DNA from: an uncultured Lachnospiraceae bacterium
GTDB lineage: Bacteria; Bacillota; Clostridia; Lachnospirales; Lachnospiraceae
Direction: 5' to 3'
DNA length: 64,000 nucleotides
Assembly: GCA_910577275.1 (NCBI GenBank)
Contig: CAJTMW010000020.1
Coordinates: 16,713 to 80,712 of the forward strand
A program made the position numbers and the translations under genes. The notes beneath the pieces are model-generated. The model was not told where the DNA came from and did no database searches. It saw nothing but the letters and a program-made list of their open reading frames with translations. Numbering within the stretch: position 1 is the stretch's first letter; every line of letters starts with the position of its first letter. Below are positions 34,304 through 43,581 of this stretch, piece after piece.

Positions 34304-34486
34304 GTTTTTACTTCCCTGTTTTTCTCCCGCCAGACCGACTGGCCTTATCTCCCGTCATCTATTGGGGCGTCTTTCATGGCAGTCCTTCATGACCGGAAAT
34401 AATGGCTTTGAAAAGTACTTTCTGTATATTATAACGTTGGAAAAGAGGAAAAAGATAGCCGCCCCGGCCATTTTTTCCTGTTAACG

Positions 34487-34523
34487 AACAACAGGCAGCT
34501 CGCCTTGCGAACTGCCTGTTGTT
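34487..34523 (-). terminator. Long hairpin after the MFS gene
   Basis: AACAACAGGCAG (34487-34498) pairs with CTGCCTGTTGTT (34512-34523), with a TCGC/GCGA inner stem, so 37 nt are almost fully paired. Outer GGCC and T/A runs extend pairing. A clean T tract is absent, so it may stop transcription weakly or protect the mRNA end. Confidence 0.6.
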
Positions 34524-34550
34524 AAAAACGGCCATATGAAAAGTATCACC

Positions 34551-35753
34551 CTAATTTGCCTGCGCCGTATTTTTGTCCTCCCTCGGCTTCCTCAGCAAAA
34601 AAATCCCCGCCACCAGCAGAACCGGAAAGATAATCGCCGCCAGAATCCCCTTTTTCAAATCATCCGACGCCATACTTGAAACATATCCCACCAGCGTGGG
34701 CCCGCCCGAGCACCCCAAATCCCCGGCAAGAGCGAGAAGGGCAAACAAAGCGGTTCCGCCGTTTCTGAGAGTTGCCGATGCCTTGCTGAAGCTCCCCGGC
34801 CACATAATCCCCACCGACAGTCCACAGACGGCGCAGCCTATAAGGGACATCACCGGCGAAGGGGACAGGGAAATGCACAGGTACGACAGGACGCACAAAA
34901 GACCGCTTCCCACCATGAATTTATCCAGCGATATCCTGTCTCCGAATTTTCCGTAAAAGGCCCGTGCGCTTCCCATCAGAATAGCGAACGCCATAGGCCC
35001 CGCAAGGTCGCCGACGGTTTTGCTCACCCCAAGCCCCCGCTCCGCAAAGGTGGAGGCCCACTGGCTGACGGCCTGCTCGCTTGCCCCCGCACAGGTCATC
35101 ATAAGCATCAAAATCCAGAATACTCTGGTTTTGCACAAATCCAGCATGGACATCCCCTTTTCGCCCTCTTCCACAAGAGGCGCAATCGGCGTCTTTGCAA
35201 AAACAAAGGTGTTGACAGCGGGCACTACCAGCCAGATACAGGTCAGTATCTTCCAGTTTTCAATTCCAAACAGCTTAAAGAACAGCGTGGAAAAAAGCAC
35301 GACGCCCACATGTCCCCAGCAGTAAAAGGAATGAAGCAGACTCATGGCCTTTTCCTTATTTTCTGTAGGGCAGCTCTCCACAATGGGGCTTACCAGCACT
35401 TCCAAAAGCCCGCCTCCCAGCGCATAGACAGTAACCGAAATCAAAAGCCCCGCATAAGCGTCCGGCAGAAGCTCCGGCAGTACCGCAAGCCCTAAAAGCC
35501 CGGCCGCCGCAAAAATATGGGCAATCATAATGGACACCCTGTAACCGATTTTATCCACAAAGCCCGTTGACAGCAAGTCCACCAGAAGCTGAATTCCGAA
35601 ATTAAAGGTAATCAGTATGGTAATCTTGCTTAACGGAATATGGTAAGTACTCTCAAAAGTCAAAAAAAGCAAAGGTACAAAATTGTTGATGATGGCCTGC
35701 ACGATGTACCCTGTAAAGCAGGCGTAAATGGTTCTTTGATATCTGGCGTTCAT
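34551..35753 (-). CDS. MFS transporter
   Basis: A 400-residue major facilitator protein with twelve predicted membrane helices. The motif A-like loop is DLLSTGFVDKIGYRVSI, repeated in the second half as FYGKFGDRISLDK. It resembles fucose permease-like sugar transporters. The ATG at 35753 has GAGGA about 10 nt upstream. The substrate is not evident from neighbours. Confidence 0.88.
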   Translation of the reverse strand: MNARYQRTIYACFTGYIVQAIINNFVPLLFLTFESTYHIPLSKITILITFNFGIQLLVDLLSTGFVDKIGYRVSIMIAHIFAAAGLLGLAVLPELLPDAYAGLLISVTVYALGGGLLEVLVSPIVESCPTENKEKAMSLLHSFYCWGHVGVVLFSTLFFKLFGIENWKILTCIWLVVPAVNTFVFAKTPIAPLVEEGEKGMSMLDLCKTRVFWILMLMMTCAGASEQAVSQWASTFAERGLGVSKTVGDLAGPMAFAILMGSARAFYGKFGDRISLDKFMVGSGLLCVLSYLCISLSPSPVMSLIGCAVCGLSVGIMWPGSFSKASATLRNGGTALFALLALAGDLGCSGGPTLVGYVSSMASDDLKKGILAAIIFPVLLVAGIFLLRKPREDKNTAQAN

Positions 35754-35948
35754 GGTTTTGTTTTCCTCACTTCTGCTGTATTGTTTATCCGCCGCAGCCT
35801 CACGGAGCATTTCCGGGGCTATACACATTCTTTTGGGGCGTATCTCATACAGTATACCATCATTTACCTTTTATTCAACTAAAAAAACAAACCCACATCA
35901 ATTTTTCCGCCAGAATCTTTCCCTGAATATTATCCCGCAAATTCCCGG

Positions 35949-38390
35949 TTATAAAGCCCCGATGGTTTCCACCACCGACATCTCCCGGATGCTTTTCGCC
36001 GGCCCCGCTACCGCCAGAATCACCGAGCCGATAACCACCGCCGCCATCAGCAAAAGCGCCGCCGCGGGCACAGGCCAGGCAGCCCCCCATCTGGAAGTAA
36101 TAAGCATCTCATAGCACACTTTGTTGACCGGTATGCCAATGGCAGCCCCCGCCGCAATTCCCGTCAGGGCATAAGTCCCCGCTTCCGCCGCCACCATACG
36201 GATGACCTGCTTATCGCTCATACCGATGGCACGCATGGTTCCGAACTGCGTCAGCCTTGCAGAGACGCTCATGCTGATACTGTTGATAATATTAAATATG
36301 GTTATCAGCACAATCACCGCCAGAAATCCATAGACAAACAGTACAAAGGAATAGTATGCCCCTCTGACCTCCTGATTGCCCTTCCGCCTGTCGGAGAACG
36401 TCCGCCCGTCCGCCAGATTCCTGATTTTTTCCACATCCTCCTCCGAGGCGTTCCTCACAAGCTGGATATCCAGTATGGTATAATTCTCCTCTCCAGTAAT
36501 CTCCCGGAAGGTTTCTTCACTGCACACAATGATGCCATGCTCGCTGTCAAAAGGCGTCTTCGATAAAATCCCCGCAACCGGATAATCCTTCTGCCCGCTT
36601 ATTGTGGGAATCGTGACGGCTTTCCATACATCTGTCCCTTCCGCCGCTTCCGAACCGGCTCCTTTGTCCGTACTGCGTCCCGCATTTTTCGCGACATCAT
36701 CCGCGCCTCCACTCGCCGCTTTGTACAAAGCATCCCGGGCCTTATAGTCCAGCAGCACACCGCCTCCTTCTTCCGCGTCCTTCACATTTCCCTCTATCAG
36801 CGAATCCTCCGCCCATGCAAACTGATTTTCCTCATAGGAAATGAGGTGCATTGGAATCGTCTCTTCCGCAGCTTCCCCGCCCCCTGTTACCGGAACGGAA
36901 TAGGCAAAGCTTCTTCCATACATCCGCTTAACCGCCGGGTTGCCCTTAAGCTCCTCCATAATTTCTTTCGGAATCGAACAGGTTTCGTCCCGGCTGACAA
37001 TGGAAAGGTCCGGCTGCCAGGGGTGTAAGGGGTTAATCGCATAGTTCACAAAGTCAATCGTTGTGGTAAAGGCAAGAAATAAAATCACACTGAAAGCAAA
37101 GGAGCCTGCCATCAGAAACAGAGTCCTCCCGCTCCCTCCCGCATGATGGACGCCCAGCGAAATATCCACCCGAAGCAGGTTTCCCGCCGCACGCTTTACC
37201 TTCCGTACAAAGCCCGCGTTTCCCGAAACGGCTGTCAGCGGGGACACCTTTGCCGCCCTCCTTGCCGGCACATTTGCCGCCAGAAGCACCGTAACCACGC
37301 CGATAACCGTTCCCGCCGCCAGTCCCGTCAGACTGATTCCCAGGCGCATCTCCGCAAAATAGCGGGGGCTTAAGACTCTTAAAAGCCAGCTCAAGGCCAT
37401 GGTAACGATTACCGATAATAAAAGTCCGGCCGGAATTGCCGTCCTGCACCAGTTCAGCGCCTCCCGCCGCACGAAGCGCCTTACCTGAGCACAGGTTGCC
37501 CCAAGGCACCTTAGCATTCCGAAAAATTCCGTCCCTTTGGCAACCTGGCTGTTCATGCTGCCGGTAATCATCAAAATGCCCGCCACCATCACCAGCACCG
37601 CCAGCATTGCCGCCGTCAGGTAAATTTTTACGATATAAGAATCGTTGCTCTGCAGCATCATCCCGAGAATTTTTACATTCTGTCCCACCTTATCCACCGG
37701 AATCCCCATCTCGGAGCTGATTTTTTTAATGCTTTTCTGGATATTGCATAAAGGCTTAAATTCCACATAGCATTCCAAATCCTTCTGCTCTGTGTCGCCC
37801 ATAAAAGACTGCTCATAGCTTTCGCTGTTGAGGAAAAGACCGATGGCGTCATACTCGGCCATCATGGAGGTGGTCTCCGAAATACCCGTGACCCTGTAGC
37901 GCAGCTCCCCTCCTTTCGGCGTTTCCAGCGTGAGATAATCTCCCACCGAAATTTCTGTCTGTTTCTGCAGATTGTCCGTCACCACAGCCTCGTCCGCTTC
38001 CGTGGGAAAATGTCCCTCCACAATCCTCGCCAGAGGAAACAGCTCCAGAAAATCCTCGTCAAATCCACAGACAGCCGCCTTTTTTCCTTCAATTGTATAG
38101 TCCTTATCCAGTTTATAATTTGTCACCGCATAGCGGGAGGAACGCTTCACCTCGGGGTACGCCCCAATCATTGCCGACTGCTCCTTCGTCACTCCCCGGA
38201 AAGCCGCATGCCATGCGCCGTCGTCCTTAAGCGCCATGGCCCGCTGGTTGCGGATTTCCATGTCCCCCATTCCGAAGATGGCGGCTATCAGAAAGACCGC
38301 AAGGGTAATGCACAGCCTGGTCATCCGGCTCTGCTTTCTGTGAATTTTTTCCAAAACAGGGATTAAATCAAGATATCCTTTCATACTCAT
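35949..38390 (-). CDS. FtsX/MacB-type ABC transporter permease
   Basis: An 813-residue permease with two FtsX domains: helices near 20-40, a large external domain, three helices about 255-390, a second external domain about 440-660, and three C-terminal helices. A low-complexity Ala/Gly/Asp segment (ASGGADDVAKNAGRSTDK, about residues 560-590) interrupts the second external domain. The ATG overlaps the ATPase stop (ATGA). With the sensor kinase and response regulator it forms a peptide-antibiotic sensing or resistance type module. Confidence 0.88.
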   Translation of the reverse strand: MSMKGYLDLIPVLEKIHRKQSRMTRLCITLAVFLIAAIFGMGDMEIRNQRAMALKDDGAWHAAFRGVTKEQSAMIGAYPEVKRSSRYAVTNYKLDKDYTIEGKKAAVCGFDEDFLELFPLARIVEGHFPTEADEAVVTDNLQKQTEISVGDYLTLETPKGGELRYRVTGISETTSMMAEYDAIGLFLNSESYEQSFMGDTEQKDLECYVEFKPLCNIQKSIKKISSEMGIPVDKVGQNVKILGMMLQSNDSYIVKIYLTAAMLAVLVMVAGILMITGSMNSQVAKGTEFFGMLRCLGATCAQVRRFVRREALNWCRTAIPAGLLLSVIVTMALSWLLRVLSPRYFAEMRLGISLTGLAAGTVIGVVTVLLAANVPARRAAKVSPLTAVSGNAGFVRKVKRAAGNLLRVDISLGVHHAGGSGRTLFLMAGSFAFSVILFLAFTTTIDFVNYAINPLHPWQPDLSIVSRDETCSIPKEIMEELKGNPAVKRMYGRSFAYSVPVTGGGEAAEETIPMHLISYEENQFAWAEDSLIEGNVKDAEEGGGVLLDYKARDALYKAASGGADDVAKNAGRSTDKGAGSEAAEGTDVWKAVTIPTISGQKDYPVAGILSKTPFDSEHGIIVCSEETFREITGEENYTILDIQLVRNASEEDVEKIRNLADGRTFSDRRKGNQEVRGAYYSFVLFVYGFLAVIVLITIFNIINSISMSVSARLTQFGTMRAIGMSDKQVIRMVAAEAGTYALTGIAAGAAIGIPVNKVCYEMLITSRWGAAWPVPAAALLLMAAVVIGSVILAVAGPAKSIREMSVVETIGAL

Positions 38391-39067
38391 CTTCCCTCCC
38401 CTAACTCGGTCAGAACTCCGTCCGCCACACGGAATACCCTATCCGCGCTGGACGCCAGATTCTGATTATGGGTAATCATCAGAATTGTCTGCTGATACCG
38501 TTTCGACGCCTGATGCAAAAGGCTGATGACGTCCCGGCTGTTTCCCGAATCCAGATTGCCTGTGGGCTCGTCTGCCAGAATCATCATGGGCTTTGTAATC
38601 AGCGCCCGTCCAATCGCCACCCGCTGCTGCTGGCCGCCGGAAAGCTGTCCCGGCAGATGCTTTCTCCTCTCCTTAAGCCCTAACACCTCCAGAATTTCCT
38701 CAAGCTGCTCCGGCTGCGCCTTCCTGTTGTCGAGCAGCAACGGAAATATGATATTCTGCTCCACGTTGAGCTCGGGCACAAGCTGAAAGGACTGGAAGAT
38801 AAAACCGATATTTCTCCTCCGAAATATTGTCCTTTCATTTTCCTTCATGGAAAAAAGCGTCCTTCCGTCCAGATATACGCTTCCACTGTCCGGCTCGTCG
38901 AGCGCCCCGATGCAGTTAAGCAGCGTGCTCTTTCCCGAGCCCGACTCGCCCACCACCGCGGCAAACTCCCCCTTCTGCATGGAAAAAGACACATTTTTCA
39001 GCGCTTTTACCTGCGTTTTTCCTTTCCCGTAGGTTTTACAGAGATTTTCAACCTTTAATATTTCCAT
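38387..39067 (-). CDS. LolD/MacB-type ABC ATPase
   Basis: A 226-residue ATPase. Walker A GESGSGKST, signature LSGGQQQRVAIGRAL and Walker B ILADEPTGNLDS are complete. It couples to the FtsX-type permease in a mechanotransmission transporter. Confidence 0.95.
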   Translation of the reverse strand: MEILKVENLCKTYGKGKTQVKALKNVSFSMQKGEFAAVVGESGSGKSTLLNCIGALDEPDSGSVYLDGRTLFSMKENERTIFRRRNIGFIFQSFQLVPELNVEQNIIFPLLLDNRKAQPEQLEEILEVLGLKERRKHLPGQLSGGQQQRVAIGRALITKPMMILADEPTGNLDSGNSRDVISLLHQASKRYQQTILMITHNQNLASSADRVFRVADGVLTELGEGR

Positions 39068-39131
39068 AACTATTCACCTTCCTTCGGAAAGTATCATAAC
39101 AAAAGGCCCTTACAGCCGGGTGAATTTCAGC

Positions 39132-40361
39132 TTACAGATTTGTAAGAAAGGAAATGGTAAATTCGCTCCCTTCTCCCTGCACACTTTCCACAGACAGCGC
39201 CGCGCCCTGCCCTTCCAGAATTGCCTTTGCAAGGGGGAGTCCCAGTCCCACTCCCTTTACGTCTCTGGAATTTTTACTCCGGTAAAACCGTTTGAAAATA
39301 AAAGGAATATCCTCCGGTGCGATTCCGCTGCCGTTATCCGCTACCGAGAGCCGTAGCATCACCGGCGTCCTCTCCCACTTAACGCGGATACTTCCGCCCC
39401 TTTCGGTATGGTCAAGGGCATTTTTTATCAGATTGCTCACCGCCTCCCCTGTCCATTCCAAATCGCAGGCAATCCGTTCCCTGCCGTCGCCTTCTGTCAC
39501 GATGGTTTTTCCCTCCGCCTGCGCCCGCGTCCGCAAATCGCCCAGGGCACGCTCCGCCAGCTCCTCCACAAAAACCTCTGTCTTTTCAAAGATAATGCTT
39601 CCCGCATCGACCCTCATAATCTTAAGGAGGGATTGAATTAACGCGCTCATTCTCTCTAAGGACTGCAGGGATTTTGCGGAAAACTCCCGCACGGTTTCCT
39701 CCCGCCCCGGCTCCTCCTCCATAATCTCCGCGTACATGGTCAGGGCGGCAACAGGCGTTTTCAACTGATGGGAAATGTCCGAAACGGTATCCTTCAAAAA
39801 CTCCCTCGCCTTCCGCTCTGACTGTGCCTTTGCCTGTAATGCCGTAGCAAGCTGGTCAACGGCGCCGAAAAGCCGATAAAGCATTCCCGTTTCATTTTGC
39901 CAGAGACGCTCCGTAAAATTCCCCTCCGCAAACTGCGAGACAACAAGCTCCGCCCGCTGATACAGCCGCTCCCTCTCTTTCAGAAAATAAACCGTTCCTC
40001 CCGTCAGCAGGCCGCAAAGCAGCGCCCCGGCGGCAAAAGCCCATAATAAAAAAACGACTGTCGTTTTCTGTACCTGCGGCAGCCACCAAAAATTCGTATC
40101 CTCTGTTCTTCCCGTTTTAGATAAAAAATCCCTTCCCGCCTCCGTTGCCTTCTCCTCTGAAATGACGCCGGCAACCACCTCCGGCGGAATCTCCCGCTCA
40201 AGCATCGCCGAAACAAGGACGCGCTCCCGCTCAAGCATGGCCCGCTTTGCCTCCCGTCCGTGCATCCAGCCCATAAAACCGCACAAAGCCAAAATCCCGG
40301 CGGCAAAAAATAATATGAATATAAAATACCTTCGCGACTGCCTTTCATCCATAAAGCTCAT
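39132..40361 (-). CDS. Sensor histidine kinase
   Basis: About 409 residues. Two membrane helices (about 12-32 and 100-122) enclose an external loop of about 65 residues. A HAMP-like linker follows. The H-box is DISHQLKTPVAALTMYAEIM, and N, G1, F and G2 boxes are NLIKNALDH, DNGSGIAPEDIP, IFKRFYRS and GVGLGLPLAKAI. The ATG at 40361 has AGAGGT upstream. It lies 71 nt after the response regulator. Confidence 0.93.
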   Translation of the reverse strand: MSFMDERQSRRYFIFILFFAAGILALCGFMGWMHGREAKRAMLERERVLVSAMLEREIPPEVVAGVISEEKATEAGRDFLSKTGRTEDTNFWWLPQVQKTTVVFLLWAFAAGALLCGLLTGGTVYFLKERERLYQRAELVVSQFAEGNFTERLWQNETGMLYRLFGAVDQLATALQAKAQSERKAREFLKDTVSDISHQLKTPVAALTMYAEIMEEEPGREETVREFSAKSLQSLERMSALIQSLLKIMRVDAGSIIFEKTEVFVEELAERALGDLRTRAQAEGKTIVTEGDGRERIACDLEWTGEAVSNLIKNALDHTERGGSIRVKWERTPVMLRLSVADNGSGIAPEDIPFIFKRFYRSKNSRDVKGVGLGLPLAKAILEGQGAALSVESVQGEGSEFTISFLTNL

Positions 40362-40432
40362 CTTTTTACCTCTGTTTTCATTCCGCAAAGCCCTCCGGCG
40401 CATCCCTTCCGCCGCCTGGACTCCTGCCCTTT

Positions 40433-41185
40433 TTACAGCTCCTCCGCTTTCCACTGATACCCGAACCCCCGGACGGTCTTAAGATACCGCGGATTTGACG
40501 GGTCGTCCTCTATTTTTTCCCGAAGCCTTCTGATATAGACGGACAGCGTATTGTCGTCCACAAAGCTTCCGTTATCGTCCCACATTGCGTTTAAAATCAT
40601 GGTTCTGGTCAGCACCCGGTTCCGATTCTTTAAGAAAAAGCACAAAAGCCGGTACTCCGCGCCTGTCAGCTCCAGATTTTTCCCCGCAAGCCTTACCCGG
40701 CTTTCAGATAAATCAATTTCCACCGGCCCGGATTTCAGTCTCTCGCCCTCCCCGGAAGCCTTTCGCCCGCTTCTGCGCAGCAGCGCATTGATACGGGAGC
40801 ACAATTCCCCCAGCTTAAAGGGCTTGGTGATATAGTCGTCCCCGCCGCCGTCCAGCCCCCGGATGACGTTGACCTCCTCGTCCAGAGCCGTGAGGAAAAT
40901 AACCGGCACTTCGCTGCCCCTTTTCCTTATATTTTCACACAAATCAAATCCCGTGCCGTCCGGCAGACCGACGTCCAGCAAAAGGAGGTCGTACATGACC
41001 GATATCTTCTTTTCAGATGCATTCCCCTTTTCCGCCGCGCCGCTTTTCCCTCCAAGGAACTCGTACGCTTCTTTCAGGCTCATGGCCACATCCAGCTCAA
41101 ACCCGTTCTTGCGGAGAGAATAGGCAAGACCGTCAATCAGGCTGATATCGTCCTCCACCAGTAAAATTTTTGCTTTTTCTTCCAT
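40433..41185 (-). CDS. OmpR/PhoB-type response regulator
   Basis: About 250 residues. The receiver has VEDD at residues 10-13, phosphoacceptor Asp71 in LLLLDVGLPDGTG, and Lys in DDYITKPF. About 16 extra residues (GGKSGAAEKGNASEKK, 45-60) precede the phosphoacceptor strand. The C-terminal winged helix ends with VRGFGYQW. The ATG at 41185 has GGAGG 8 nt upstream; the frame continues upstream through the tandem repeat 41221-41299. It would control the FtsX transporter operon. Confidence 0.93.
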   Translation of the reverse strand: MEEKAKILLVEDDISLIDGLAYSLRKNGFELDVAMSLKEAYEFLGGKSGAAEKGNASEKKISVMYDLLLLDVGLPDGTGFDLCENIRKRGSEVPVIFLTALDEEVNVIRGLDGGGDDYITKPFKLGELCSRINALLRRSGRKASGEGERLKSGPVEIDLSESRVRLAGKNLELTGAEYRLLCFFLKNRNRVLTRTMILNAMWDDNGSFVDDNTLSVYIRRLREKIEDDPSNPRYLKTVRGFGYQWKAEEL

Positions 41186-41220
41186 ATAATATACCTCCGC
41201 CGGGCAGAATTTGCAGCCTC

Positions 41221-41299
41221 CGGTTTCCGCTGTCTTTCTCCAGCCTGCCATATCCGGTTTCCTCCGTCTTTCTCCAACCTGCCATATCCGGTTTCCGCC
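41221..41299. repeat. 34-bp tandem repeat upstream of the response regulator
   Basis: Two units of 34 bp (41221-41254 and 41255-41288), differing at a few positions, plus the first 11 bp of a third. Each unit contains GTCTTTCTCC and CCTGCCATATC. It lies between the start of the regulator and the end of the glycan cluster and could hold direct-repeat regulator sites. Confidence 0.85.
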
Positions 41300-41310
41300 C
41301 CGAACTTCCC

Positions 41311-43497
41311 TCACCTGCTGCCGGAAAGCGGAACCACCAGAAATTCGCCGCCGGTATTTTCCGCCATTCCCTCTCTGAGCAATGCCGCCACGCTTTCCTC
41401 GTACTCCCCGTCCCTCAACATAACCTCTGCAAATTCCCTTCGGATGCAGAGATATTCGGAGCCATAGTAAACCGCCCTTAAATCCTCCAGACTGTCCGCC
41501 GGGCTTATGGTTCCCTCCACCACATCCGGTCGGTAATAAGAGGAACGGAAATCAATGTCGTTAAAGATAATCACGGACCTTTCCGGTATTTCCTCATAGG
41601 CTTCGTCCCACTGGCCCGCAAGCTGCGCATAATAGTTGTCCGACGTGTCCATGCCCCCGTTTTCAAACAGGGACCATGCGGCAAGAATCACCAGAATACT
41701 CACAGCCCCGCCAAAGAAATGAAAGCCCTTTTTCCCCCGGAGATAAGGCAGCAGAAGCCCGATGAAAGCAAAACACAGCAAAAAGCTGGCCGGCTCGAAA
41801 AACCGGAAATAAAAAGTGTCCATGGAGGAAAAATACCGGATGACAATAAATATCAGATAATAGGAAACCCCCATAAAAATCATAACCGATTCCCTGCTAA
41901 AGGGACGGCAGTTTTTCCATGTAAACCACACAAGCCCCGCAATCACCGTCGCCACCACAAACACCTTGAGCTGATAGGGAAAGCCCTCAATGAGCTCCGG
42001 TATCTGGAGGGAAAAGACGTTAAACACCTCCGTCAGAAGGCTCTCTATCAAATCGTTGGTGAGCTTTTCGTAATCGTCCCACCAAAGCGTCCTGCTGACC
42101 CCGGAGGCCATGCCGTTCATGATTTTATTTAAAAGAAGATAGGCCATGCTAAGGCTCCCGGATACAAGGGCGGTTACTGTCAGCATCACCGGCTTTTTGA
42201 AAGCCTTTTTCTCCTTTTTCTTAAGCGCGCCGATAAAGAAATACAAAATATAAGCGCCTGTTGCAATCCACACATAAATCCCGAAGTATCTGGTCAGAAA
42301 GCAGCAAAGCCCCAGAAGCCCCAGCGCAAAATACCGCCGTCCGCCCGGTTCTTCTTCCTCCACAATCCCTGCAAGCGTCAGCGCAAATCCCAGCAAAAAC
42401 ACCATAAAGAGGATTTCGCTCCAGGTATAATAGGAAAGATTCAAAAATCCGATATTGGTCAGGCACAGGGCGTACACCCACGCGTCCTTTTTGAAATACA
42501 GCCTTATGACTATCAGCAAAATACCGATAATTACCATAGTGAGAAGCTTGGAGGCAAGATAAGCGTCCGCACCGGTGACTGCCATCATGAGGGCAATAAA
42601 CGCCGGATAGAGAATTGGCCAGTTGGCAAACCAGGAATCGTAGCCCGCCATGCCGTCATAATGAAAGCCGTTCCCGGCCGTCAGATTCACCGCCTCCCGC
42701 AGATACCCCGCCGAATCCGCGGAAATATAGACGCCTTTCAAGTAAGCCCGGGAATAAATACTAAGGCACACCGCCGAAAACAGCAGAATCAGAAACAAAT
42801 CGTTTCCGTATCTTGTAAAAAATTCCCCGAAAGGAACCCTGCCAACGCACTCCCGCACCCGCCGAAAGCCGAACACCACGCAGATAATTCCAAACAAAGC
42901 CGCCAGAATACATACGGGAATGGAATAGTAAAGTATCTCCCCATAGGTCACCGCCACTTCCTCCGCAACGTTCACCCCCAGAGAGATACCGCAATCCACC
43001 GGCTCGCCGCCCTTTTCCACCGCCATGGTAAACGGAAGGCTTTCCGCCCCGCCCTCCGGCACCTGCATAAAGTAAGGCTCGCTTCCGTCCGCCAGAATGG
43101 AAAGCTGATAAGTCTCTCCCTTTACAAAGGCGATATTCGCCTCCACCAGAAACCATTTCCCGGGGGAAATGCTCTCCACCGGAATCACCTGATTCAGCAA
43201 AAGATTCGACGCGCTGTCCGTCACCGCAAAGCGCACCGTTCCCCGGCTCTCCTCGGAAATATTCACTAAAAGCACCTGGAAGCCGCCCGCCGTAAAATCC
43301 TCCTTCGCGCAAAGGGACGCCTCCACCGGAACCCCCGCCTCGCATTCCACATAGACAGGTTCCCCGTTAATTTCCGGCAAAATCTCCGTGGTTTTCCGCC
43401 CGTTCTGCGCCGGGTGAGTCAAAACCAGCATTGCCGCCAGAAGACCGCATAAAATCAGTACAATTGCCGCCGCTTTTTTTATCACTGTATTTTTCAT
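41311..43497 (-). CDS. Large GT-C-type membrane glycosyltransferase candidate
   Basis: About 728 residues. A signal-like helix is followed by an external beta-rich domain (about 35-185), one helix, then a block of about ten membrane helices. After the helix at about 245 the first loop contains KGVYISADSAGYLREAVNL, in the place where GT-C enzymes carry an acidic pair. The C-terminal soluble part is about 110 residues. It probably transfers sugar from a polyprenyl-phosphate donor on the outer face. AGGA lies 6 nt before the ATG at 43497. It is the last gene of the glycan cluster. Confidence 0.7.
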   Translation of the reverse strand: MKNTVIKKAAAIVLILCGLLAAMLVLTHPAQNGRKTTEILPEINGEPVYVECEAGVPVEASLCAKEDFTAGGFQVLLVNISEESRGTVRFAVTDSASNLLLNQVIPVESISPGKWFLVEANIAFVKGETYQLSILADGSEPYFMQVPEGGAESLPFTMAVEKGGEPVDCGISLGVNVAEEVAVTYGEILYYSIPVCILAALFGIICVVFGFRRVRECVGRVPFGEFFTRYGNDLFLILLFSAVCLSIYSRAYLKGVYISADSAGYLREAVNLTAGNGFHYDGMAGYDSWFANWPILYPAFIALMMAVTGADAYLASKLLTMVIIGILLIVIRLYFKKDAWVYALCLTNIGFLNLSYYTWSEILFMVFLLGFALTLAGIVEEEEPGGRRYFALGLLGLCCFLTRYFGIYVWIATGAYILYFFIGALKKKEKKAFKKPVMLTVTALVSGSLSMAYLLLNKIMNGMASGVSRTLWWDDYEKLTNDLIESLLTEVFNVFSLQIPELIEGFPYQLKVFVVATVIAGLVWFTWKNCRPFSRESVMIFMGVSYYLIFIVIRYFSSMDTFYFRFFEPASFLLCFAFIGLLLPYLRGKKGFHFFGGAVSILVILAAWSLFENGGMDTSDNYYAQLAGQWDEAYEEIPERSVIIFNDIDFRSSYYRPDVVEGTISPADSLEDLRAVYYGSEYLCIRREFAEVMLRDGEYEESVAALLREGMAENTGGEFLVVPLSGSR

Positions 43498-43581
43498 AAT
43501 TTTCCTCATTTCTGCTCTGCCCTTTTCACAGCCGCCTACGCCCCGGAGTTCTCACAGATACCTTGCGGATACAGGCAAGGG

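Noticed and set aside
34551..35753. Link of the MFS gene to the ECF sigma factor operon
   Set aside because: A long hairpin and about 250 bp of non-coding DNA separate them, so separate transcription is more likely.
41221..41299. CRISPR array
   Set aside because: Only two full direct repeats without spacers; it is a plain tandem repeat. No spaced repeats with unique spacers were seen anywhere in the window.
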